The position numbers and the translations under genes were made by a program. The notes beneath the pieces are model-generated. The model was not told where the DNA came from, did no database searches, and saw only the letters and a list, made by a program, of their open reading frames with translations. 64,000 nt of DNA from Bacteroidales bacterium. GTDB taxonomy: Bacteria; Bacteroidota; Bacteroidia; Bacteroidales; VadinHA17. Below, piece by piece: positions 17,106 to 26,723 of the stretch. Numbering within the stretch: the stretch's first letter is position 1; every line of letters begins with the position of its first letter. The stretch lies in contig JALONR010000003.1 of the NCBI GenBank assembly GCA_025454815.1, forward strand, positions 62,001 through 126,000, in the 5' to 3' direction.

Positions 17106-18044
17106 ATGGGTGAGTATCAGTACAGGGTAAGGGAGCTTTTTGAAAGTCAGTTCAGGGAGTGGAATCTGGCGCGGGATAACTATGACCAGCTTGACAACGT
17201 CAGGGTGCGCACTGTATCATTCCCCGGTTATGATATTTCCGTTCAGTTTAATCCTGGCCGCATAATCTCCTCGGCGGCAAAGGTTGATGCGCGATCAATA
17301 GAGGCCAGACCCTGTTTCCTCTGCGAGCAGAACCGTCCGCCGGAGCAGCAGGGTGTGACATTTGGCAACGACTATATCATTTTGATTAATCCGTTTCCCA
17401 TCTTCCGGCGCCACCTGACCATTGTGAACCGGGGGCACACACCCCAGCGGATAGCCGGAAATATGCTGACCATGCTCCTCCTGGCAGAGTCGCTTCAGGA
17501 TTATGTCCTGTTTTATAACGGTCCCCAGTGCGGAGCCTCTGCACCGGACCACCTGCATTTCCAGGCGGGCAACAGGGGGTTCCTCCAGATTGAAAAGGAC
17601 CAGGGGAATCCCTCCTTATGCCGCAGGGTGGCGGAGTCCGGACAAACGGAGATGTGGCTCTGGAGCGGTTACGGAAGAGGTATAATGACGCTTAAGGGCA
17701 ATGACCCGCTGGCCCTGACCGCGGCTTTCGGAAGATTCTGTGAAAGGTTCGCCCTCACCCAGCCTGACCGGCCTGAACCGATGCTGAATATACTTGCCAG
17801 CCACGATGACGGTCGCTGGACAATACACATCATACCGCGCAGGGTCCACAGACCGGCCTGTTACTTCGCCAATGGCGAAAGCAAAATACTCCTCAGCCCG
17901 GCCTCAGTGGATATCGGCGGTGTGTTCATTACCCCCAGGGAAGAAGATTTCAATAAAATTACAGCTGAACATATCATGACCATACTCGGAGAAGTATGCC
18001 TGGGTGAGGAGGAATTGACAAATCTAACATCCGGAGTATTATGA
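17106..18044 (+). CDS. DUF4922 protein, HIT/GalT-like nucleotidyl transferase or phosphorylase
   Basis: 312 residues. It contains a HIT-type H149-L-H151-F-Q153 motif (family HxHxQ), with H151 the predicted nucleotidylated residue, and an upstream C70-F-L-C73 pair that resembles the zinc CxxC of GalT. INPFPIFRRHLTIVN (about residues 94-108) matches the conserved strand before the HIT motif. Related plant and animal enzymes are GDP-hexose phosphorylases (VTC2/GDPGP1), so this protein may make or break a nucleotide sugar. It overlaps the next gene by 4 bp (ATGA), implying coupled synthesis with the SpoIID-like protein. The actual substrate is unknown. Confidence 0.8.
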   Translation: MGEYQYRVRELFESQFREWNLARDNYDQLDNVRVRTVSFPGYDISVQFNPGRIISSAAKVDARSIEARPCFLCEQNRPPEQQGVTFGNDYIILINPFPIFRRHLTIVNRGHTPQRIAGNMLTMLLLAESLQDYVLFYNGPQCGASAPDHLHFQAGNRGFLQIEKDQGNPSLCRRVAESGQTEMWLWSGYGRGIMTLKGNDPLALTAAFGRFCERFALTQPDRPEPMLNILASHDDGRWTIHIIPRRVHRPACYFANGESKILLSPASVDIGGVFITPREEDFNKITAEHIMTILGEVCLGEEELTNLTSGVL

Positions 18045-19384
18045 CAGGAAAAAAGGAACCCGAGATAAGCGTCGGCATTGTTTCAGGTAGCGGACTGACA
18101 TTCACCCTTTACGGCGAGTTTATCACTTCCGGGACCGGCAGGAGGGTGGAAGGCATCTGTACGGCACTGGCAGGAAGCGACGGAATTCTAATTAAAAATG
18201 AATCCGGTACAGTCAGGGCGGGAGAGGAGATCACCTTCACCCCCTCATCCTTTGATTCATGCAGCTTCACTCTTCATGCCGTAACCATTGGTGTTGATTT
18301 TCACTGGCAGAGAAATGAGGATCAGACTTTCAGGGGAAACCTGAAGTTCATGTTGCGGGGAGACCGGCTGACGGCGGTAAATATTCTGCCGGTTGAAGAG
18401 TACCTTGTGAGTGTTATCTCATCGGAGATGAGCGCCACATCATCAGGTGAACTTCTGCGGGCACACGCCGTCATCTCCAGGAGCTGGCTGCTTGCACAGA
18501 TTGACAAGACCCTCCGCCTGAGTGACGCAGGTGAGAAATACCGAACCAGTTTTGTCACCGACACTGAAATAACCAGGTGGTATGACAGGGAGGATCACAG
18601 GGATTTTGATGTCTGTGCAGATGATCACTGCCAGCGTTACCAGGGAATAACCAGGGCATCAACCAGGGAGGTTGAGATGGCAGTGAGGCAGACCGCCGGT
18701 GAGGTGCTGATGCATGGCGACTTCATTTGCGATGCACGCTATTCAAAGTGCTGCGGAGGAGCCACGGAGCTGTTTGAAAATGCCTGGGAACCTGTGCATC
18801 ATCCCTATCTCGTCAAGGTTATCGATGCCCCCGCTTCGGCCCATGCACCCGATACTGACCTAACGGTGGAAACAAATGCCATTGAATGGATAAAAACAAA
18901 TCCTGAAGCATTCTGCAACACTTCCGACAGAGACATTCTCTCACAGGTGCTTAATAAATATGATCAGGAAACCAATGACTTCTTCAGATGGAAGGTCACC
19001 TACCGCCAGGATGAACTGAGTGATCTGGTCCGGGAGAGAACAGGTATTGATTTTGGACGTATCACCGCGCTGGAGCCACTTACCAGGGGAACCTCGGGGC
19101 GCCTTGTAAGACTGAAGATCACCGGTGACAAAAAGAGCATGGTTATAGGCAAGGAACTTGAGATCCGAAAGGCACTTTCCATGTCACACCTGTACAGCTC
19201 AGCCTTTTACGTGGAGAAGTACGGGGATGAGGGTGAGGTCACTTTTGTGCTTCACGGTTCAGGCTGGGGTCATGGCGTGGGGCTGTGCCAGATAGGAGCA
19301 GCCGTGATGGGCGCATCCGGCTATTCATACAGGCAGATACTGGCACATTATTTCGTTGATGCGGAAATCTTAAAGCTATATTGA
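18041..19384 (+). CDS. SpoIID/LytB-domain protein without a signal peptide
   Basis: 447 residues with a full SpoIID domain: AVNILPVEEYLVSVISSEM at residues 112-130 carries the conserved E129 (catalytic Glu of SpoIID lytic transglycosylases), followed by RAHAVISRSWLL; YSKCCGGATE lies mid-domain, and SGWGHGVGLCQIGA near the C terminus. SpoIID-type enzymes cleave denuded peptidoglycan glycan. The unusual point is the N terminus: the protein starts directly in the domain (MTGKKEPEISVGIV), with no signal peptide or membrane helix, and the start overlaps the upstream gene, so no longer N terminus is likely. It would therefore act in the cytoplasm, perhaps on fragments imported by the AmpG-like permease encoded two genes downstream. 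Confidence 0.88.
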   Translation: MTGKKEPEISVGIVSGSGLTFTLYGEFITSGTGRRVEGICTALAGSDGILIKNESGTVRAGEEITFTPSSFDSCSFTLHAVTIGVDFHWQRNEDQTFRGNLKFMLRGDRLTAVNILPVEEYLVSVISSEMSATSSGELLRAHAVISRSWLLAQIDKTLRLSDAGEKYRTSFVTDTEITRWYDREDHRDFDVCADDHCQRYQGITRASTREVEMAVRQTAGEVLMHGDFICDARYSKCCGGATELFENAWEPVHHPYLVKVIDAPASAHAPDTDLTVETNAIEWIKTNPEAFCNTSDRDILSQVLNKYDQETNDFFRWKVTYRQDELSDLVRERTGIDFGRITALEPLTRGTSGRLVRLKITGDKKSMVIGKELEIRKALSMSHLYSSAFYVEKYGDEGEVTFVLHGSGWGHGVGLCQIGAAVMGASGYSYRQILAHYFVDAEILKLY

Positions 19385-19385
19385 G

Positions 19386-21857
19386 ATGAAAAAAGTTTCC
19401 CTGACCATGATTCTGCTCATCGCTGCCATTTATGGCGCAGATGCTGATTCATGGATAAGAATCAACCAGCTGGGATACCTCCCGGGTTCAGTGAAGGTGG
19501 CGGTCTACATCTCGCAGGTACCCGGAGCCGAAAAATCATTTACCGTGTTTGATGCACTCACTGACAGGCCTGTCCTGAAAGCAGTTGCGGAGATCTATGA
19601 CGGATCAGTATGGGGTATGGCGGCAGCCGCCAGGCTCGATTTCTCTGAACTAAGGCAACCCGGAGGATACTATATATTATATGGCCGCACCAGATCTGAG
19701 ACATTCCGGATTGGAGCAAACGTATATGACGGCACGGCCGACTTCCTCCTCAACTACATAAGGCAGCAGCGATGCGGCTACAACCCTTTCCTGGCTGACA
19801 CCTGCCACAGATATGACGGAATGATCGTTGATCATCCAACCCTTTCGGGGACTCCCATTGATGTCCGCGGAGGATATCACGATGCAAGTGATCACCTGAG
19901 ATACACCGCCACAACATCCACCTCGGTATACCAGATGATGTTTGCATATATGAAGTCGCCTGAGATCTTCGGTGATACCCATGATGCAGCAGGCGCAGCC
20001 GGAAGCAACGGCATACCGGACATCCTTGACGAGGTTAAATGGGGTCTTGAATGGCTTCTGAAGATGAATCCTGACAGCGGGATGATGTTCAACCAGGTGG
20101 CTGATGACCGTGATCACCAGGGTTTCCGGCTTCCCAACCTCGATAAGGCCGGTTACGGGCTGGGGCCCTACAGGCCGGTTTATTTCGTGACAGGTAAACC
20201 GCAGGGACTGGCACAGTTCAAGAACCGCACCGAGGGAGTAGCCTCCACGGCAGGGAAGTTTGCCTCGGTCTTTGCCATGGGGGCGAAGCTCTTCGCGGAG
20301 AGCGATCCGCTCTTAGCCGGAACGATGGCTGCAAGGGCTGCCGATGCCTTTGAGTTCGCCCACACTGACCCGGGAGCAACCCAGACTGCCTGCAATGTCT
20401 CACCCTACTTCTACGAGGAGGACAACTACGTTGATGACATGCAGCTTGCGGCCTGGGAATTATGGTCGCTGACAGGCGACAAATATTACCTTGAGCAGGC
20501 AGATTACTGGGGTACGCTTGAGCCTCACACTCCCTGGATAGAAAAGGACACTGCCCGTCATTACCAGTTTTATCCCTTCGTCAACCTGGGCCATGCAAAC
20601 CTTGGCATGTCAGACACCAGGTATTCCGCAAAGTACACGGATTTCATGCGCAGGGGCCTTGAAATCATCGATGGCAGGGACCAGAATGACGTGTTCCAGG
20701 TAAAGATACCCTTCGTATGGTGTTCAAACAACTATGTATCAGCAGCGCTGACGCAGTGCAGGCTTTACCGCGAGGCCACGGGTGACACCCGCTTTGACCA
20801 CATGGAGGCAGCCATGCGAGACTGGCTCTTCGGGTGCAACCCATGGGGCACTTCCATGATCTGTGGTCTCCCGGCAGGAGGCGATTACCCGCTTTACCCG
20901 CACTCCGCAGTGACTGTCTACCTTGGAAAAACAACCACCGGGGGGCTGGTTGACGGCCCTATAAGCAAGGGGATCCACAGTAGCCTGAAGGGACTGACCT
21001 TGCTGAAGCCCGATCCGTATGCAGCCTTCCAGGGGGGAAAAGTGGTTTACCATGATGACATAGGTGACTACAGCACCAATGAGCCAACGCTTGACGGTAC
21101 GGCAGGACTGAGCTACTACCTTTCCACCCTGGAAAAGGAGGGAAGGAATGAGAGGAGCGGATCAGAAAATGATATATACGATGCACATGGTGCAATTATC
21201 AGGAGAGGAGCCGGAGAAAAGAATATCTACCTGGTTTTTTCCGCCGATGAGCACGGTGAGGGTTTTGACCACATTCTCAACGTCCTGGATGAAAAGAATA
21301 TAAAGGGGTCATTCTTCCTCACAGGCAATTTCCTCAGAAACAAAGGCTTTTCTCCTGTAGTGAAGCGTATTCTCAACGGGGGGCATTATGCCGGTCCTCA
21401 TTCTGACGGCCATCTGCTCTATGTGCCCTGGGAGAACCGTGACACCCTTCTGGTGACAAAGCAGCAATTCACTGATGACCTGAAAAGGAATATCAATGCC
21501 CTCCGCAAGGCAGGGCTGAAGAAGGAGGAGCCCCGCTGGTTCCTGGCTCCCTATGAATGGTATAACAGCGCCATCAGCCGGTGGAGTGGGGAGATGGGAC
21601 TGCAACTGGTCAATTTCACTCCCGGAACAGGGACGAATGCCGATTACACGACTCCGGAAATGGATAATTACCGCTCATCTGATTTCCTGGTTCAGCGGCT
21701 CTCATCCTTTGAGGAGAAGACTCCCGGCGGTCTTAACGGAGCCATATTGCTCATTCATCCGGGAACGGCGCCGGAGCGGACTGACAAGCTCTGGCAGAGG
21801 CTTGGTGAAATCATTGATTACTACACGGCAAAAGGATACACGTTTAAAAGGCTATAA
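19386..21857 (+). CDS. GH9 glycosidase fused to a CE4 polysaccharide-deacetylase domain
   Basis: 823 residues, signal peptide about 1-21. In order: an N-terminal Ig-like CelD_N domain (about 22-108, IRINQLGYLPGSVKVAV); a GH9 alpha/alpha barrel (about 115-585) with GGYHD166ASD169H as the catalytic-base loop and E566 in DYSTNEPTLDG as the predicted proton donor; and a NodB/CE4 domain (about 610-823) with D621-E622 at motif 1, H672-S-D-G-H676 at motif 2 and RWFLAPYEW at motif 3. In motif 1 the usual second Asp (metal ligand) is Glu. GH9 includes cellulases but also exo-glucosaminidases, and the deacetylase plus the operon point to an amino-sugar glycan. Starts 1 bp after the SpoIID-like stop. 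Confidence 0.87.
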   Translation: MKKVSLTMILLIAAIYGADADSWIRINQLGYLPGSVKVAVYISQVPGAEKSFTVFDALTDRPVLKAVAEIYDGSVWGMAAAARLDFSELRQPGGYYILYGRTRSETFRIGANVYDGTADFLLNYIRQQRCGYNPFLADTCHRYDGMIVDHPTLSGTPIDVRGGYHDASDHLRYTATTSTSVYQMMFAYMKSPEIFGDTHDAAGAAGSNGIPDILDEVKWGLEWLLKMNPDSGMMFNQVADDRDHQGFRLPNLDKAGYGLGPYRPVYFVTGKPQGLAQFKNRTEGVASTAGKFASVFAMGAKLFAESDPLLAGTMAARAADAFEFAHTDPGATQTACNVSPYFYEEDNYVDDMQLAAWELWSLTGDKYYLEQADYWGTLEPHTPWIEKDTARHYQFYPFVNLGHANLGMSDTRYSAKYTDFMRRGLEIIDGRDQNDVFQVKIPFVWCSNNYVSAALTQCRLYREATGDTRFDHMEAAMRDWLFGCNPWGTSMICGLPAGGDYPLYPHSAVTVYLGKTTTGGLVDGPISKGIHSSLKGLTLLKPDPYAAFQGGKVVYHDDIGDYSTNEPTLDGTAGLSYYLSTLEKEGRNERSGSENDIYDAHGAIIRRGAGEKNIYLVFSADEHGEGFDHILNVLDEKNIKGSFFLTGNFLRNKGFSPVVKRILNGGHYAGPHSDGHLLYVPWENRDTLLVTKQQFTDDLKRNINALRKAGLKKEEPRWFLAPYEWYNSAISRWSGEMGLQLVNFTPGTGTNADYTTPEMDNYRSSDFLVQRLSSFEEKTPGGLNGAILLIHPGTAPERTDKLWQRLGEIIDYYTAKGYTFKRL

Positions 21858-21863
21858 TTCAGA

Positions 21864-23714
21864 ATGTCAGCACAGACTACAAACCGCTCACCCTGGACCT
21901 GGATACCTACCCTGTATCTTGCTGAAGGGTTACCATATGTTGCCGTCAACATCATATCGGTTATCATGTACAAGCGCATGGGCATCTCCAATGCCGATAT
22001 TGCGCTGTATACCAGCCTGCTATACCTGCCCTGGGTGATTAAGCCCATATGGAGCCCGCTGGTTGACCTGCTGAAAACCAAAAGATGGTGGATAGTCATT
22101 ACCCAGCTTGTCCTGGCAATTGGTTTTGCCAGCATCGCGCTTACCATTCCTGCGGCCTTCTTTTTCAAGATAACACTGGCATTCTTCTGGCTCCTGGCTT
22201 TCGCTTCGGCAACTCATGACATTGCGGCAGACGGTTTTTACATGCTTGGCCTGAACACCAACCAGCAGGCAAAATATGTGGGCATAAGAAGCACATTCTA
22301 CAGGGTGGCTACCATTACCGGCCAGGGGCTCCTCGTCATTCTTGCCGGTTTCCTTGAGAGCTCGTCAGGCAGGGAGCCTGTTTCAATATTCATTGAGGCT
22401 TCACCACAGTACTCCAAAACCGTGCTGCAGGTGCCACATGTCACAGTTCCCGATGCAAGCGGTGACGGGATGTACTTCATAACAGGCAGCGACTCACTTC
22501 TTATCAGCACGCAGACAGTGGATAAAGACAGCCTGGCCGTTTTGCTTGATTCAATCAAGGCTTCCAATATCAGCAACGGGTTCTATACCGTGGAAGAGAA
22601 GCAGGCAAAACAAAAAGGATGGTGGGCAATAACGGTTTCTGAACCGCTGGGAGCATGGATCAGGGAAAACTTCGGAGAGGAGAGGGGCGATATTGCCTCT
22701 GTGACGGGGAGTGTAGCGGTTGTGCCCGTCAGCCTTTCCCGGAAACCGGAACAGGGGCGGGAGGTGGTCCTTAATACCGCTCTGAAAAAGGGAGACAGGA
22801 GCATTGCACTGATACAGGGCGAACACCTGGTCTTCAGCGAAGCGAACTGGGACAGGCCAGCCTATATGGTTTTCCAGGCTGATTCAAAGCTTACAGGATA
22901 TACGTCTGCAAGTTATGAGGGTCTGTCGGGCAACATACCGATGGCATGGGCAGTCACCTTCTTTGTGCTTGCAGGTTTATTCCTGGTGTTCAGTTTTTAC
23001 CACAAATTTGTTCTGCCCAGGCCTGACACTGACAGGCCGCATGAGAACCTTAAGCCTGTTGATGTTCTAAGGGAATTCGGGGCTACATTTGCCTCCTTCT
23101 TCAGGAAGCCGCAGGTGGGGGTGGCGCTCTTCTTCATGCTGACATTCCGTTTTGCCGAAGCGCAGTTGCTGAAACTGATCAACCCATTCCTGCTTGATCC
23201 GATTGACAAGGGTGGTCTTGGCCTTACCACCGGTGAGGTGGGATTAGTCTATGGTACGGTGGGTATTATCGGGCTAACTCTCGGTGGCATTATAGGAGGA
23301 GTGGTGGCAGCCTGGGGAGGCCTGAAGAAATGGCTCTGGCCCATGACCCTCAGCATGCTGCTGACCTCAGCCACCTTCCTCTACCTGAGCTTCACCCAGA
23401 CTGATAACCTGCTGATTATTAATATATGTGTTTTTGTTGAGCAGTTTGGATACGGGTTCGGCTTTACGGCATACATGCTTTACCTGATTTATTTTTCAGA
23501 GGGAAAATACAAGACCGCCCATTATGCAATATGCACAGGTTTTATGGCGATGGGGATGATGCTCCCGGGAATGTTTGCAGGCTGGCTGCAGGAGCAGCTC
23601 GGATACAACCACTTCTTCCTGTGGGTTATGATCTGCAGTATTGTTCCGCTGATTGCGGTGTCATTGCTTAAGGTAGACCCGGGATTCGGGAAAAAGAACT
23701 CAACACAGAACTGA
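21864..23714 (+). CDS. ampG: AmpG-like muropeptide permease with large periplasmic insert
   Basis: 616-residue major facilitator with the AmpG-like start SPWTWIPTLYLAEGLPYVAV and the motif ISNADIALYTSLLYLPWVIKP (landmark LYLPWVIKP). The first five or so membrane helices occupy residues 12-165, the rest about 360-605. Between them, residues about 166-360 form a soluble, strand-rich segment (for example VVLNTALKKGDRSIALIQGE) absent from the roughly 490-residue E. coli AmpG. AmpG proteins import GlcNAc-anhydroMurNAc peptides into the cytoplasm. Location between cell-wall hydrolases and the D-lactate/NagB-type genes fits import of muropeptide or disaccharide. Confidence 0.85.
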   Translation: MSAQTTNRSPWTWIPTLYLAEGLPYVAVNIISVIMYKRMGISNADIALYTSLLYLPWVIKPIWSPLVDLLKTKRWWIVITQLVLAIGFASIALTIPAAFFFKITLAFFWLLAFASATHDIAADGFYMLGLNTNQQAKYVGIRSTFYRVATITGQGLLVILAGFLESSSGREPVSIFIEASPQYSKTVLQVPHVTVPDASGDGMYFITGSDSLLISTQTVDKDSLAVLLDSIKASNISNGFYTVEEKQAKQKGWWAITVSEPLGAWIRENFGEERGDIASVTGSVAVVPVSLSRKPEQGREVVLNTALKKGDRSIALIQGEHLVFSEANWDRPAYMVFQADSKLTGYTSASYEGLSGNIPMAWAVTFFVLAGLFLVFSFYHKFVLPRPDTDRPHENLKPVDVLREFGATFASFFRKPQVGVALFFMLTFRFAEAQLLKLINPFLLDPIDKGGLGLTTGEVGLVYGTVGIIGLTLGGIIGGVVAAWGGLKKWLWPMTLSMLLTSATFLYLSFTQTDNLLIINICVFVEQFGYGFGFTAYMLYLIYFSEGKYKTAHYAICTGFMAMGMMLPGMFAGWLQEQLGYNHFFLWVMICSIVPLIAVSLLKVDPGFGKKNSTQN

Positions 23715-23729
23715 AACTGATCATGGCTG

Positions 23730-26723
23730 ATGAAACAGGATTTGAGATTTGACCGGTTGAGGGAGGTTCTGGAGGGTGATCTCTATACTGATCAGACCCA
23801 GAGGATCCTCTATGCCACTGACGCTTCTGCTTACAGGGAAATACCCGTTGCGGTCACCAGGCCGGCTTCTGCCGGTGACATAAAGAGGATCCTGGCCTTT
23901 GCCCGTGAGACAGGCGGTTCGGTGATACCTCGTGGTGCAGGGACATCACTTGCCGGGCAGGTTGTTGGTCCGGGCATAGTGATGGATATTTCGAGATATC
24001 TCAACCATATACTTGATTTCAATCCCGCGGAACGATGGGTGAAAGTGGAGCCCGGCGTGGTGCTGGCAGAGCTGAACAGGTACCTTGCACCGCACAGGCT
24101 GCAGTTCGGGCCTGAGACCTCCACGGCCAACCGCTGTGTCATGGGCGGGATGCTGGGAAACAACTCCTGCGGGGCCCATTCAATAATCCATGGAAGCGTA
24201 AGAGATCATATCCTTGAGGTGGAGGCAATATTGTCTGACGGTTCTGAAGCGCATTTCAGGGCACTTACCACCGCTGAGTTCAATGCAAAGTGTGAGGGTG
24301 ATCCGGGGCTTCTGGAGACGAAGATTTACAGGAACCTCCGTGACATGCTGTCTGATCCGCGCAATGCGGAGGAGATACGACGTGAATATCCCCATCCTGC
24401 CTTGCGACGGAGAAACAACGGTTATGCCCTCGATGCACTCCTGGAGAGTGATCCGTTCACCGGCAACGGGGAGATGGTCAATGTGTGCAAGCTCCTCGCC
24501 GGTTCCGAGGGTACCCTGGCATTCACAGTCTCGATGAAACTGAACCTGGTGCCTGTCACAGAAGAGAAGACCGGGCTGCTCTGCGCACACTTCAACAGCC
24601 TGCAGGATGCCGTTAGGGCTAATATTCTGGTCCTGAAGCATCGCCCGGCAGCTGTCGAACTGATAGATGACTATATCCTGAACTGTACAAAGGACAACAT
24701 TGAGCAGAACCGGAACCGCTTTTTTGTAAAGGGTGATCCGAAGGTGATCCTGCTGATAGAAATCATCAGGCCCTCACTTGAGGAGATTGGTGCTGTTGCC
24801 GCCGCGATGGAAAGGGATATGGTCAATGCCGGGTTCGGATTCCACTTCCCGCTTTATACAGGGGCGGACGAGATGGCAAGGGTCTGGGAACTCAGGAAGG
24901 CGGGTCTGGGGGTTCTTCTGAATATACCGGGAAGGAAGAAGAGTGTACAGGTTATTGAAGATACCGCAGTACTGCCGGAGCTGTTCCCTGACTACATTGA
25001 GGAAGCTGCGGGTGTACTGGAAAAACACGGTCTGAGCTGTGCATATTATGCACATATTGCCACCGGGGAGCTGCATCTCAGTCCTCTGCTTGATCTCAAG
25101 GATCCGGATGATATAAGAACCTTCCGGGGGCTGGCTGAAGACATTGCGAAGCTGGTAAAAAAATATCGGGGATCACTCAGCGGTGAGCATGGTGACGGAA
25201 GGCTCAGGGGTGAATTCATACCACTGATGCTCGGCAGGCACAACTACACTCTCCTGAAGGAGTTGAAGAAGACGTGGGACCCGGACAGGCTGTTCAACCC
25301 GGGCAAGATCACGGATACGCCTCCGATAAATGAGAATCTGCGATACCCGGCGGGAGAACGACGCAGTTTTCCGGGTCTGGTGTTTGACTTCCCCGAAGAG
25401 GAGGGACTGCTCTATGCGGCGGAGAAATGCAGCGGTTCTGCCGATTGCCGGAAGAGCTCCCTGGTTGGAGGCACCATGTGCCCCACCTTCATGGTCACAC
25501 GCGACGAGGACAAGTCGACCCGTGCACGCGCCAACATCCTGAGGGAGTTCCTGACGAGGTCAGATAAAAAGGATAAGTTTGATCACGAAGAGATTTACAG
25601 GGTGATGGATCTCTGCCTCTCATGCAAGGCATGCAAGTCTGAGTGCCCCTCGAACGTGGATGTTGCCAAACTTAAGGCTGAGTTCCTCCAGCATTATTAT
25701 GACGTTCACCATGTGCCGTTCCGGGCATGGCTGATAGCCTGGCTGCCGAGGCTCTATGCCCCGGGGATGATGATGCGCCCCGTTACCAATCTGATTACCG
25801 GTACTTCGCTGTTCAAGCGGCTGATCGGCTTTTCGGTCAGGAGACCGATACCGGCACTTTCCCCCGTGACCCTCAGGGGGTGGGGCAGGCGTCATGGACT
25901 GAAGAAAGGAAGGACCGCAACCGATGTTTCAATCAACGCGGCGCCGGGACCGGTGAGCGGGAAGAGATCTGAAAACGGGCAGTTGTTGAAGGGCACAGTC
26001 TTTCTCTTCGCCGATGAGTTCACCAACTACAATGAAAGTGACATCGGGATCAAGGCGGTGATGCTCCTTGAGCGGCTGGGTTATGAGGTGGTCATACCCC
26101 GTCACCGCGAGAGCGGCCGTACCTTCCTTTCAAAAGGGCTGATCAGGTCTGCAAGGAAGATTGCAATAAAGAACATTATGCTGCTCCGCGATGTTGTTTC
26201 GGATGATAAGCCACTGGTGGGAATAGAACCATCGGCTCTGCTTACATTCCGTGATGAATATCCTGAGATGGCCGGCAAAGCACTGGCAGGTGATGCCAGG
26301 AGGCTGGCAGGAAATGCCCTGCTCTTTGATGAGTTCATCTGCAGGGAGATTGACCGGGGCAATATCACCCCAGGCAGTTTTACAGACAGGCCGGTGAAGG
26401 TGCTGCTGCACGGCCACTGCCAGCAGAAGGCAATTGCCTCCACCGCTCCTACAATCAGGATGCTTTCACTCCCCTCAAACTACACCGTGGAGGAGATCAA
26501 TGACGGTTGCTGCGGGATGGCAGGCGCCTTCGGCTATGAAAAGGAACATTACGAGATGAGCATGAAGATTGGTGAAATGGTACTTTTCCCCGCGGTAAGG
26601 GCCGCCTCCGGAGAGACGGTCATCACCGCCCCGGGAACATCATGCCGGCACCATATAGCTGACGGTACCGGCAGAAGGGCACTCCATCCGGTGGAAGTGC
26701 TTTACGACGCGCTTGTAAAATGA
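23730..26723 (+). CDS. FAD/4Fe-4S dehydrogenase, candidate D-lactate dehydrogenase
   Basis: 997 residues. N-terminal FAD-binding PCMH domain (about 35-270: RGAGTSLAGQVVGPGIVMDI, GGMLGNNSCGAHS); FAD-linked oxidase C-terminal domain (about 280-520, ending SLSGEHGDGRLRGEF); an Fe-S region with a cysteine group from C567 and a classical C629xxC632xxC635xxxC639P cluster; and a C-terminal GlpC/LldE-like CCG domain (GHCQQKA, DGCCGMAGAFG). This architecture is shared by D-lactate, glycolate and D-2-hydroxyglutarate dehydrogenases (YdiJ-like) that feed electrons to quinone. In this operon D-lactate, the by-product of MurQ, is the likely substrate. Overlaps nagB by 4 bp. Confidence 0.85.
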   Translation: MKQDLRFDRLREVLEGDLYTDQTQRILYATDASAYREIPVAVTRPASAGDIKRILAFARETGGSVIPRGAGTSLAGQVVGPGIVMDISRYLNHILDFNPAERWVKVEPGVVLAELNRYLAPHRLQFGPETSTANRCVMGGMLGNNSCGAHSIIHGSVRDHILEVEAILSDGSEAHFRALTTAEFNAKCEGDPGLLETKIYRNLRDMLSDPRNAEEIRREYPHPALRRRNNGYALDALLESDPFTGNGEMVNVCKLLAGSEGTLAFTVSMKLNLVPVTEEKTGLLCAHFNSLQDAVRANILVLKHRPAAVELIDDYILNCTKDNIEQNRNRFFVKGDPKVILLIEIIRPSLEEIGAVAAAMERDMVNAGFGFHFPLYTGADEMARVWELRKAGLGVLLNIPGRKKSVQVIEDTAVLPELFPDYIEEAAGVLEKHGLSCAYYAHIATGELHLSPLLDLKDPDDIRTFRGLAEDIAKLVKKYRGSLSGEHGDGRLRGEFIPLMLGRHNYTLLKELKKTWDPDRLFNPGKITDTPPINENLRYPAGERRSFPGLVFDFPEEEGLLYAAEKCSGSADCRKSSLVGGTMCPTFMVTRDEDKSTRARANILREFLTRSDKKDKFDHEEIYRVMDLCLSCKACKSECPSNVDVAKLKAEFLQHYYDVHHVPFRAWLIAWLPRLYAPGMMMRPVTNLITGTSLFKRLIGFSVRRPIPALSPVTLRGWGRRHGLKKGRTATDVSINAAPGPVSGKRSENGQLLKGTVFLFADEFTNYNESDIGIKAVMLLERLGYEVVIPRHRESGRTFLSKGLIRSARKIAIKNIMLLRDVVSDDKPLVGIEPSALLTFRDEYPEMAGKALAGDARRLAGNALLFDEFICREIDRGNITPGSFTDRPVKVLLHGHCQQKAIASTAPTIRMLSLPSNYTVEEINDGCCGMAGAFGYEKEHYEMSMKIGEMVLFPAVRAASGETVITAPGTSCRHHIADGTGRRALHPVEVLYDALVK

